From contig CM067526.1 in NCBI GenBank assembly GCA_034509925.1, positions 12,755,510-12,819,509 on the forward strand: DNA of 64,000 bases, in the 5' to 3' direction. The position numbers and the translations under genes are program-made. Below are positions 51,601-61,608 of the stretch, piece by piece (position 1 is the stretch's first letter; each line of letters begins with the position of its first letter). The notes below the pieces were generated by a model. It was not told where the DNA came from, did not search any database, and saw only the letters and a program-made list of their open reading frames with translations. The stretch comes from Hirudinaria manillensis (taxonomy: Eukaryota; Annelida; Clitellata; Hirudinida; Hirudinidae).

Positions 51601-51701
51601 ACGAGCTTTATCAATCTTGAGGAAGGTATTTTCAAAGTTTAATGCGGCGATTTCCAAAAGGATGTCTCGAAGAGTTTGAATCTTTGCTAATGGTAAGTTG
51701 C
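48648..51701 (-). CDS. Leucine-rich-repeat protein, possibly ZYG11/ZER1-like, copy B
   Basis: Same exon structure as copy A shifted by about 5.82-5.83 kb; for example the exon at 50843-51206 encodes the same protein sequence as 45012-45375. The LRR exons differ more: SNSG/RNCG, ETSL/ESPL, and in the next exon YVLYDD/CVLHSG and VKKL/VEDL. Splice sites and stops are preserved in both copies, including the TAATAA end and the shifted open frame after it. The family call carries the same uncertainty as copy A. Confidence 0.5.
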
Positions 51702-52559
51702 CTAAGATTATCGTGGTTTTAATGATCGGGAATCACCTTTGAGTGATAAGAAACTTATGCTAGCTGCATATACTTACTCATTGTCGGCTGGTTTTATGAT
51801 GTCAAAAATTTCTTTGCAAACTTCTGTATTGAAAATGTCTTTCTACTATCAAAATCAGTGATTCAGTAGTAATATCCGAGATTTTACCGTGTATGTTATC
51901 ATCCATGATATTGTTGACTTTATAGAAGTTTCAAATAGTTTAGTAATAATATTTTAGGTTGATTTTAATTAAATATTTATGATTCTGAGTAATTTAATTT
52001 TGCAAAGAGACGATTTATTATATCAAATTTGAATTATCGTAACACGTGATAATCTCAGAATGTGGTTCAGTGAAAGCAGAATATTCATAATTTTGTTGGC
52101 ACGAGATTATTCGATTTTACGCCCTTGACAATTTCCACTTTTCCCTACGATAACTAGCTCTAGGGTAATAGACGTGAGGTGCTTCGTTACTTAGGAATAA
52201 TTCCTCAACTCCGAGGTTGACTTTTTTCTGAGGTATCACGCTCTTCATTTTGCGAGCAGAATTGAAGTACGAAGTTGTGAGATGTTCATGAGTCTTATGG
52301 TGACATTCGTGATTTCTCTTTAGGACGACCTTCGAGTCTTATTTAAAGATTCTTTTGTTGAGTGTCTTTGTCGTCTTCTTGCACACTTCTTGTCTCATTG
52401 TGGATAGCAGACAAACTTCTGCTAAGAAAATGAGTTGAATGTTTATGTCTCCAAAACATAAACTCAGATATAACCGGATGTTTAGAGCTTCGCAGTGATA
52501 TTGGGATTGTAATTAGAATTAGAATCAATATTTAGTTAATGGTCACATAATGTCCCATT

Positions 52560-52695
52560 TCAATTACAAAAGAGACACGTGGCTTCGGCCTGTGACTGGT
52601 ACAAAAGACTCGCAACCGAGTCGAAGATTTGATCTTTTGATTGTTGATTGATTCGTCGTTGCACGTTGACTTTGTGCTTAAATTAAATAATCGCG
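52560..52695. promoter_or_regulatory. Candidate bidirectional promoter region of LRR gene B / GALK2
   Basis: GALK2 begins at 52696 and the LRR gene lies on the opposite strand upstream. The interval includes a CACGTG E-box (52576-52581, ACACGTGG). An almost identical copy of this sequence sits at about 46730-46840 in copy A. No TATA box is obvious. Confidence 0.35.
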
Positions 52696-55053
52696 ATGAC
52701 TGAATTCGTACCCATTATCACCAGTGAAGCTTTCAATCAACAGTCCAGGTACGTGTGTTTTACGAATTTTTCGGAAACATCTGATAACATAAATATTTTT
52801 GCCTCAAACGCCTTTATTCTCTTAGGAACTTTCGCACTGCCTGTATTTGTTTTTGAAGTTCTTTTTTTTTCGTTGCATTTAAGGCTGGACAATTTAAAGG
52901 AAAAGTTTGTCAACCTTTATGGAAGCCAGCCAGAATTTACATGCAGAGCTCCGGGGAGAGTTAACTTAATTGGTTTAGAAAGATTTTCTGCGTTACATTT
53001 TGTAGACTGCATTTTCATTAATCTTTTCAATTGTTGCAGGAGAGCACATTGATTATTGTGGTTATGCAGTTTTGCCAATGGCTATTGATCAAGATATTCT
53101 CATTGCTGGTTCCAGAACTAAGGATGGCAGCATCAAGCTTTCAAATGTTAACAGCAAATATGCGTTAGTATTAATGAGGTTGAATAGCCCAGAAAATTTA
53201 TAATTTTGAATAAGTATGTGTAATAAATTATATATATATCACAATTAGTACATTTATTACCCCAGACCATATGAAACAAAGTGCAGCTCCTTTGAAATCA
53301 ACAAAACATCTCCAAAATGGCATCACTACTTTTTATGTGGATACAAGGGAATACTGGAAAGGTGTGGAGAGGGCCAGAATGTTGGTTTGAACATCCTTAT
53401 GGATGGAACGGTGCCTTCTTCTGCAGGATTGTCAAGTTCCAGTGCTCTTGTTTGTTCATCGGCTCTTGCCACAACTTTGGCACTTGGATTGAAGTTGTCT
53501 AAGGCAAGTTTTAATATTAAGGCCTCTTCTATATGCAATTTGAACTCTTTTTCTCTACTCCTTCAAATTTGAGAGATTTGTTAATATTGCTATTAGTTAC
53601 CTGTGTTAACTGAAAGTTCTAAAAGCCGATGGCATTTCCAGCTTGAGTTGGCAGAAACCTGTCAACGATGTGAGAGATACATTGGGACAGAGGGAGGAGG
53701 CATGGATCAATCCATTTCATACCTTGCTCTCAAAGGAAAGGTTAAGCATTTGATGTCTTGAATTCTTTTTTTTACATATAATTACAAATGGCAAATTCTA
53801 ATTTCTTCTATCAGGCCAAACTTGTGGAGTTCAACCCGATAAGAGGGACTGATGTGCAGATTCCCAAAGGTGGAATCTTTGTCATTGCCAATAGCTGTGT
53901 GGAAATGAACAAAGCGGCCACTGACCATTTTAACATCAGGGTTGCCGAGTGCAGACTGGCGGCTCAGCTTCTGGCCAAAAAGAAAGGAGAGAACTGGAGA
54001 GAATTGAAGAAATTGGGTGATGTCCAGAAAAAACTCGGTCTATCCCTGGCTGAATGCATCCTCCTTGTCACTGAAGAGCTTCATTCAGAGCCATATTCGA
54101 AGCAAGAGATCTGCAAGGAACTGGGCGTCACAGAGGAGGAGTTGAATGAAATGTCTCTTGGTCCACGATCGAGGCATGGTTAGCATCCAAAATCCAAACC
54201 TGATTAATTCCTGGGAGGTGGTTTGTTAAAATATTTTTATTAGATTCAAGTGCCTCTGACTGCAATTTCAGGCTAATTACGGATACACTTGTTTAGCCGT
54301 ATGAAGTTAATTATACCGCATAAATAAAAAGATGTAGATATTCAGTTGCCTGTTGTACTAATATTAGTGCACAATCATCTCAGTTCAGGATTTCAAGTTG
54401 CACAACAGAGCACTGCACGTGTACTCAGAAGCTCTGAGAGTGCTTGACTTCAAGAGCAGATGTGATGATGCTTCTCAGGACACTGAGGTGACTCTGAAAC
54501 AGTTGGGTGAACTGATGAAGCAGAGTCATGAAAGCTGTAGGGATCTTTACCAGTGCAGCTGCAAAGAGCTGGATGAAATTGTCGACTATGCCCTGTTAGT
54601 GCAAACACTCTATCAATCATGTTTATAGACATTGATTTTCTGTTGGTATGAAATGTGAATTGCATTTTATTCAAATAGACCTTCATCATGTAAACGTCAA
54701 TTTTGCTACAGCTGCCATTTGAAAGTCATATGATTAATTCTTGTACTCCCTAACTTTCTTAATAATGCTTGGATTTTTAATTTCCCATACTTCTAAATGT
54801 TGAAGGAAATCCCTCATTTAAAAAATTATTTATATATTATTTATTACTCAGGCAAAATGGAGCACTAGGCAGCAGACTGACAGGTGCAGGATGGGGAGGT
54901 TGCTCAGTTTCTTTGGTCAGAGAGGAGGAAGCAGAGGTTTTCCTTCAGAAGATGAGAGAGTTTTACGTGAAGAAGGGACTTCCAGAAGCCACCATCAACA
55001 TTGCCTTGTTTGCCACCCAACCCGGTGCTGGGGCTTCAGTCATTGCCAACTAG
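52696..55053 (+). CDS. GALK2: N-acetylgalactosamine kinase (GALK2), GHMP kinase
   Basis: Cytosolic GHMP kinase phosphorylating GalNAc (and galactose less well) at C1 with ATP. Exons: 52696-52748, 52884-52972, 53040-53163, 53266-53503, 53642-53740, 53815-54178, 54384-54594, 54852-55053; phases join to 459 aa, versus about 458 for human GALK2. Motifs: galactokinase signature [18 protein letters not shown] (about 39-56), the ATP-binding loop GLSSSSAL (143-150), TEGGGMDQS with the catalytic-base Asp at 190, [13 protein letters not shown], and motif 3 [12 protein letters not shown] near the C-terminus. EHIDYCGY and VEMNKAA are GALK2-type rather than GALK1-type. Intron 4 has a GC donor (AAG|GCAAGT), supported by the uninterrupted family match across the junction. 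Convergent with the TMED gene. Confidence 0.95.
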
Positions 55054-55617
55054 TCACTAATAATATTTTAAACTCTAATACTTGAACATTCCAGACAAAA
55101 ATTGTTCAGTTTCATCTTGAAATGTCTTCTCTTCTGTTGGTTTCTTTTGGCTATCGAGGGGGTGTTTGATTCCATTTTTGCTTGATGAGATTTACAGTTT
55201 ATCTTGCCAAATTTAGATTCCATAAGTCTGGAATTTCATTTTAAACAAAGTTTTATAGCTCAAAATGTTGTTATCTCCAACATTGTATCTTGCCTTGATG
55301 CGATAAACAACCATAAGTGGCATATTCTGACCAATATCCATATTTTTGTAAATTTAATAAATTTGTTAGCACACAACTTCATTTATTTTCCCAATAAATC
55401 CACTGAGGGCAATACTACAAAAATAGATCCAGGAATGAAACATAATGACAATATATGATTCACATTAAACAAATCCAGAGCTAGAAATACCATAGCAGGG
55501 GTCAATTATGCAGCGAACACTACTAAAAACAATTTGAAGACTGGTTGCATCTGAAAGGATCAATCTGTACCCATGTGCTCAGTTCCACTAAGGGCTGGCT
55601 TAACAGAATGGCTACGA
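55054..55617. other. Convergent 3' interval of GALK2 and TMED gene
   Basis: 564 bp between the two stop codons. Poly(A)-type hexamers occur on + (AATAAA near 55356 and 55393) and on - (reverse complement of TTTATT near 55381), so the two 3' UTRs may overlap. No ORF of interest. Confidence 0.5.
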
Positions 55618-56649
55618 TTAGATCCTTGTTTTAGACGAGCTGGAAGATGTGAAAAGTCTTCTAACGAAGATGACTTGAAGTCCTGAGGTGACCACTATGA
55701 GGATGCACATGAAGGCTGACAGATAAAGAACGTAGGTGTTGTTATCTTTAATCAAGTACCAATCTTTTATAATTGACTGGGTTTCCACAATCATCAGGTT
55801 TCGCATTTCTATCACTCTTTGACCAATGTTGTGGAATGAATTCTGAAATTGAAAAGCTGTCAAAATTATCTGCCTGATGGAAATGATTCATTTGAAGAAT
55901 GCTACTCACACTGAAGTTAGCTAAGCTTGACACAGAATTCTGGTAATCTTCAACATACTTTTCCCAATCAGAGTCAAAATAGGAACTGGCATAAACATGG
56001 ACAATTTTTGAAGAAAATTTGCTCAACCTATTGTCCAAGCAGATAGTATAGATGCCTGTTAAATATCAGAATAAGTTAGTGAAGAATCCTAATCCTATTC
56101 TTGAAGTTGTAATGTGTACCATCAGTTGGAACAATATCATCATATTTTCCTTGGTCTATCCATTGAAAACTTTTCAAAGAAATTCCATCGGGCCTAATGA
56201 CTTCTAAATCAATATTCTTATCAGCTCCTCTAATCACCTTTGAAACAGAATAAATCTATGACAAAGCACATCAAATGGAAAAGATATTTTTTACTGACCT
56301 GAAAAAACATAAAAATTTTTGCATCCTTTTGCAAGGTCTGATAAAAGCAATGGAAGCTACCACCATGGATTTCAACACTCAGTTCATGTAACATGCCAGG
56401 TAAACCTATTTGGTCAATCACTGGATTTTCGACATCTTTTGAAGGTATTAAACCCCTTTCCAAATATTCATGATCCAATCTGAAAACCTTTTTGCTTTGT
56501 CTTTCAATTCCACCCTTGTCATCTCTACTTGAAACCATATGGAAAACGCAAAACACCAAAATCATAGAGAAATGTAGAAGTCGGCTAAAGTTAATGTTAG
56601 CCACAACACTTCCAAAACGTCCAGTATTATCGCGTTTTCCCGTCAACAT
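55618..56649 (-). CDS. p24 family cargo receptor, TMED1/5-like (gamma subfamily)
   Basis: Type I membrane protein of ER-Golgi COPI/COPII vesicles that helps sort secretory cargo such as GPI proteins and Wnts. Exons 5' to 3': 56299-56649, 56120-56237, 55910-56055, 55618-55842; 279 aa. A hydrophobic N-terminal signal segment (around LLHFSMILVFCVFHMVSS) is followed after about 50 residues by a GOLD domain with the conserved cysteine pair (SFHCFYQ and YTICLDN), then a coiled-coil-like stretch (EMRNLMIVETQS), one transmembrane helix (YVLYLSAFMCILIVVTSGLQV) and a short tail FVRRLF...KTRI without a KKXX motif. The family is firm; the subfamily is by eye. The ATG at 56649 gives an unusually long leader; a Met 28 codons later is an alternative start just before the hydrophobic core. 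Confidence 0.88.
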
Positions 56650-57169
56650 TTCGTTGTCTCACCAATATTCCGGAGAAATTAGGTGAGTGCGTCGCCGGTT
56701 CACCAACACTTTGTAGCTGCGCTATAACTGATCGAACCTTCATAAAGATGCAAAGTGGGTGATTGTTTTAACGAATTCGACTTTCATTCTTCATTTTTTA
56801 AGCATTTTAAAATCTTATAGTTCCAGCATCCAGAAAAAGTAATTGGGGCTTCTCCATATCACCCTTTGGCACCGATAATAAAGCTGTCCTTTTTAACTTT
56901 TTAAATCTAAAAGACCAAATACATCATACAAAAACTTTCAGAACTAACATATTTTTATATTACAAAAATTCCAATCTAAAACTCCTACGCGACTTATTTC
57001 TCGGGCTATTTTGCGACATTATAGGGAAGCGATATAATTAACGAACTTTAGTTGTAAATTTTTGCCTTCTTGTTGCCGCTGCAACACCTCCTCGCATAAC
57101 TTTCGAAGTCTTACTTCCCATTAATTAATTCCCATTCCAAATCTTCAACACAGTTGTCATCTCAATAGG
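56650..57169. other. Intergenic upstream of the TMED gene
   Basis: No gene seen. Complex sequence directly upstream of the TMED ATG (56660-56760) is the likely promoter. Confidence 0.5.
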
Positions 57170-57475
57170 TGGAGTTAGCCATTTAAATTATTAAATAAAC
57201 ATTTTTTAATACTTAAAAAGTAACCCAGAAACATATTTTTTACATATAATGAATAAGTTTATCAAAATGCCTATAGTCGACTTCAGTAAACTATCGGACG
57301 GCGACTTAATCGAACTTTTGCAATCATTAGAATTTGCAGATTTTTTGAAAGTCTCTTCTAAGAGCAGCTTAAATTATTGCAAAAATAAATTTGACTTTAT
57401 AATTTGTAATTATAATAATAGTCTATTATTAGTCGAGTACTAGTGATTAAATCGGATAACATGCACGCACATCAC
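57170..57475. repeat. Source-like copy of the left half of the composite spacer
   Basis: About 306 bp matching 46844-47151 with few differences (e.g. TACTTAAAAAG versus TACTTTTAAAG). Confidence 0.9.
57249..57443 (+). CDS. Small ORF of unknown function (64 aa)
   Basis: Same frame as at 46923-47117 (starts MNKFIKMPIVDF). Both copies keep start, length and stop. No family recognised; transcription evidence would decide. Confidence 0.25.
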   Translation: MNKFIKMPIVDFSKLSDGDLIELLQSLEFADFLKVSSKSSLNYCKNKFDFIICNYNNSLLLVEY

Positions 57476-60400
57476 TTTTAGACCACCTTATAACACCTCC
57501 CCCAGGATATATGATGTCTCTGTAGTCGACGGTAGACGTTGGTCGTGGGAATTGGTTCTTTATTTTTTATACTTTATAGGATTTCAAAATCCTATTGTAA
57601 AATCTTGCAAGTGATTGAACTGATGACCCGGAGACTCGACTCTTGTGGATTTGGTACCGGAATGCACATCCCCATTGTTTTCTTTGATGTTGCATCTTTC
57701 GTATCCTGACTCGTGTAGCGCTTCTTTGGAGTTATGGATATATGGGTAAAAATTTGACTCATGTTAGATCTAATAAATTTTCACAACAAATATCTCAGCA
57801 GCTATTTCAACGTGTGAGCCTGACTTGCTGAAGAAGTGAGAACTTGGAGAAGCCCACTAAATGTGCTGAGAATTTAACTACTTACTAGCCATTCTGCCCC
57901 CCACTGATCGCTCCAGACAGTAGTGCCTATTAAAAGGAAATTAAACTTATCGATCGGGAATACCTTGAGATGCACAAATTTCCTATTAGCTCAGGAAAGT
58001 TCAGCTCAGAGTGCTTGGTCATAATGGAATGCAGATTCCTAATGCCTTTTGAGGGATGTACTATGTTAAGTATGATACTCAGCAGATGCCTGTTGAGAGA
58101 GTTTATTATCCCAGAGGAAGAGGTGCCAGTCTTAATTTGCAGTCTCAAAGTTTATTCTGTGATATTCAAGTTTTCTCTGCATTGAGATTTTCCTTGACTT
58201 GCTGTCAGCTAACCCTACCTCCTCTTCAAGTGATTTGATTATTTGATGTGATTACAAATCTTTATTATCAGTTTTGTTTGTTTTGATTGCATGCATTCGC
58301 CCCAATGTTTGAGGAAATTTATTTTCTCGTAGTCAAGCTTATTCTTCATCAAAATCTTTAATCAACTATCTCCACATGTTTTTCGATAATTCTTTAATAG
58401 TTTTATTAGCTTGAAATAATTTTGTTAGAGTTAAGTATTTGAATATGTACGCATTCACTTCAACGTTTAATACATTTCTGTAAATCCATTGGAGAATTTG
58501 ATATTTTTTAAATAATAAAAGTTGATATTCATGAGTAATTATTATTAGATATTTCACAAATTTGATAATCCTAAACTTCCTATGCAAAGCTTAAATTTCA
58601 TTGAAGATCACCGATCACGATCACGTTTCCATCTATTGGAGTTGAACAATGGCCTTACTGATTGCAAAGTTGAAGAGAAAATCAAGGGTCCAGACATGTG
58701 AAGGTTAGATCGATCCATACTTGGAATGATATACTAAATCCTTCATTTGCCTCAAGATCTCTTTAAATATTATCATACTATATATATCATACAATTATGT
58801 ATATATTTGGTTCTAAAAATATGGAAAATAGCATACAGTCTGTGACATTCAGAATGATATTGAGCCAAACTTTGGTGATGTTCTTGAGAAGGCACTTGTT
58901 TGTTGATTTTTTGTGACCTGAATCTTACCCCCTGCTATTTCAAGCTGAAATTCAAGGATGAAACTTTTTGTCTCAAGCTAAACATTCAGTTTGCAAACAT
59001 AGAAAAGTTTTAGAATGTCAGGAGTCCAAATCCAATATGATAAAGATGAGCATAAACATTCTGATTGCTGATCACAACAGTTTGTAAAACATTGCCAATA
59101 TTGGTGTTTTTGGTTACTTATGTTTAATGGTTTATCTAAAGGCTTCTTATCTTGTTAGAGCTTGACTTTGGAGTTATTGGACGATGTTGTCAGCTTACTG
59201 ATTAAGTGCCTCGTGATTTTATTCCGTGTTCGACTGATGCCTAAGCTTTATTTAAGGATTCCAATTGATAAAAATTAATTAAGTGTGTTTAGTCAGTTTG
59301 AGAATGTGAATTCAAATATTTATGATTATTAATTGTTTTTGCATCACTTTCGGTTATCTTAAGTTATGACGATGCAGTTCATTGATAACTGAATATCTCA
59401 TGAAAATCTTGTGACATTTTTTTCTTATTTACTACTACAAATTATGAAAGTCTTAAATTAAACTTTCTATTAAGCAAGACAAATTGGGCAATCCATTGAA
59501 AAATATGATTACTTTATCTTAATATGAATCTAAGCAAAAAAATCCAAATTCTAATCGATATGCTGTCAGATTATAAGTACAGTTGTTGGTGCATTAGAAC
59601 AGCTATTACAATAAGCTAACCTTGGGGAATAGTAATTGTAAGAATAATTATAATTCAATCTTAGTAAATTATCAAACTGATTCAAAAGCTTTTGAGAATA
59701 ATTCTTATAACAAGATTGTTTAAAAACCATTTAAATTTTAAATTATAAAAGCTGATTTTTCCGATAACTTCACTTTTTGGGTGAAATCAGGATAAAAGTG
59801 CTCCATTTACTAGTGAATTGCATGAGTCCAAATGAGTCATCCCTCTCATCCATGGGAGTCTTGGTATTCTTAAACTTCCTGGTTTAGAACTTATTTTGGA
59901 TGTTTTGTTGATGAATCTTTGTCTCCAATGGAAGTATTTAAAAGGACTTTACAAATATCCATGGAACTTCATTCCTAGCACTTAGATAGCTGCAACTTTA
60001 TCAAAATCGTACAATCACTAATATGATCAAGCAAAAATTACAGAAGGTGGAAGATTAGATTTTCATGTTATGCCATGGTAGTCGCCTGTTTTGAAACATT
60101 TTTAATTTTGACCTCGTAAACTCTGGAAGCAATAAAGAAAAGCGACTGTCTTTACAGTGAAAATATGAAGAGATGTCTTTTCATAATATTTATATTAGTA
60201 CTCCTCATGGAATGTTGCAGAATATTAATTAAAGAATTTCTGCGCGATTGGTCGTAAACGAATGCAAGCGTTCGAAACTGCGTTCAATTAGACATGGTGA
60301 GCGCACATCGATCACGTAGATGCTAGCGGCGAGAAAATTCAATAAGCTAATGATTTTTGCGATTGTTTATGTCGGAAGGGAATTGAATCGAAGTCGGAGC

Positions 60401-61608
60401 AATTTAACATCGATAATACGGGAGAAGCGCCCTAAACGTGTTTATAAAAGTTTTTAAATTAAGAAGTCGTGGCTTCTTTATGGCAAATTTTCACAGAAAA
60501 ACTTTTTTTTTATATTTATGTAAGTCGTAGTTATTTTTATTTGTATTTTTGAATCGCATATGTCATAAAAGTAATTCACTTTTCAAAACTCAGCGTCTGC
60601 TAAACAAAATGCCCTAATTTCTTTTTGGTTCGTTTCGGAAAATTGTAATAGATAACAAGGGTCACTAAAACAATCACAACCCAATTTAAAATGTTATTAA
60701 TCTATGTTGATTTTGTTTTGTAATGTATATCTATGATGCTATAATATATACTATGTTTGATATAACTTAATGTAAGCATACTTTTGGATACAACTGATAT
60801 AATTCGGACGGATGGGCTTTCAGACTGGCGCCGCCATCATCACAATCATCATCGCTAATGCCTCGCCATTATCATCGTCGGAGATGAATGAACTCATAAA
60901 TCACCGAAATTCACTGACGCCAAGTATTACTCGATTATAGGAACTTGGAAGATAGAAAGAACCTAAATGTTTTTAAGCATGATGACCTGGTGGGAATCAT
61001 AACCTTGAAACGTAATATTTACATACATTTCCCCCGCCCCTGACCCCATCTGGTCAAATTCCCCCCTCCGTCAAGCTGACTCCGCTAGAGTCCTACATCC
61101 GCTACTGGTCAATTCGATATTTCATATAGATAAGTTCATTTTTGTAAGTCTCTAAAACAATGCAAATAAGTGTGAAATGGTTTCGTCCTTATTGACTAAA
61201 ATTAATAACATTATTTATGTTTATAATAACAGCAGCGGAATCAACATTAATTGACGTATTCGCGACTGTTTCATTTCGTAACTAAAATTAATCGTGATCT
61301 TCGCCGAATGATTTGTAGTTTTCAGCAACCCGTTTATTAAAAAAACAATTGCTATCAATGACTGTGATCAGTACTTATTGCCGACGATGCCGTGATTAGA
61401 TCGTTTAATAATGTGGCTCAAGTCAAATTGTGGATACTTTTGCAACTTAAGTTTTTTTTAAATTTTATTTTTAACTAAGGTCTATTTTAACACTAGCCTT
61501 TACGTTATGTAAAATAGTTTTAATCAACGCATGGTTAGTTTTAAGAGTCCTGCACTACCCTATTTTGTTACACCTTCGATAAATGTAAATTTTGAATGTT
61601 TAGCGAAA
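57476..61608. other. 4.1-kb interval with exon-like relics but no supported gene
   Basis: Mostly AT-rich sequence. At about 57990-58150 one + frame reads LGHNGMQIPNAF, a TGA, then YYVKYDTQQMPVERVYYPRG, which has ordinary protein-like composition and may be a decayed exon. At about 58605-58710 another frame (HRSRSRFHLLELNNGLTDCK) ends at TGA. I cannot link them or assign a family. 58366-58587 is open on the minus strand, Lys/Ile/Leu-rich. Nothing is seen in 58720-60780. The sequence just before 61609 is the presumed promoter of the eRF1-like gene. Confidence 0.4.

Larger units (their letters stand above)
47679..52671. repeat. Segmental tandem duplication, copy B
   Basis: Partner of copy A (41853-46840). 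Its right edge lies only about 25 bp before the GALK2 start codon, so most of the GALK2 upstream region is part of the duplicated unit. Confidence 0.95.

Noticed and set aside
52696-55053. Bacterial-type galactokinase acquired by transfer
   Set aside because: Seven spliceosomal introns and GALK2-specific animal motifs argue for vertical inheritance.
58366-58587. 73-codon minus-strand frame
   Set aside because: Lys/Ile/Leu-rich peptide from AT-rich DNA, with no family or splice evidence.
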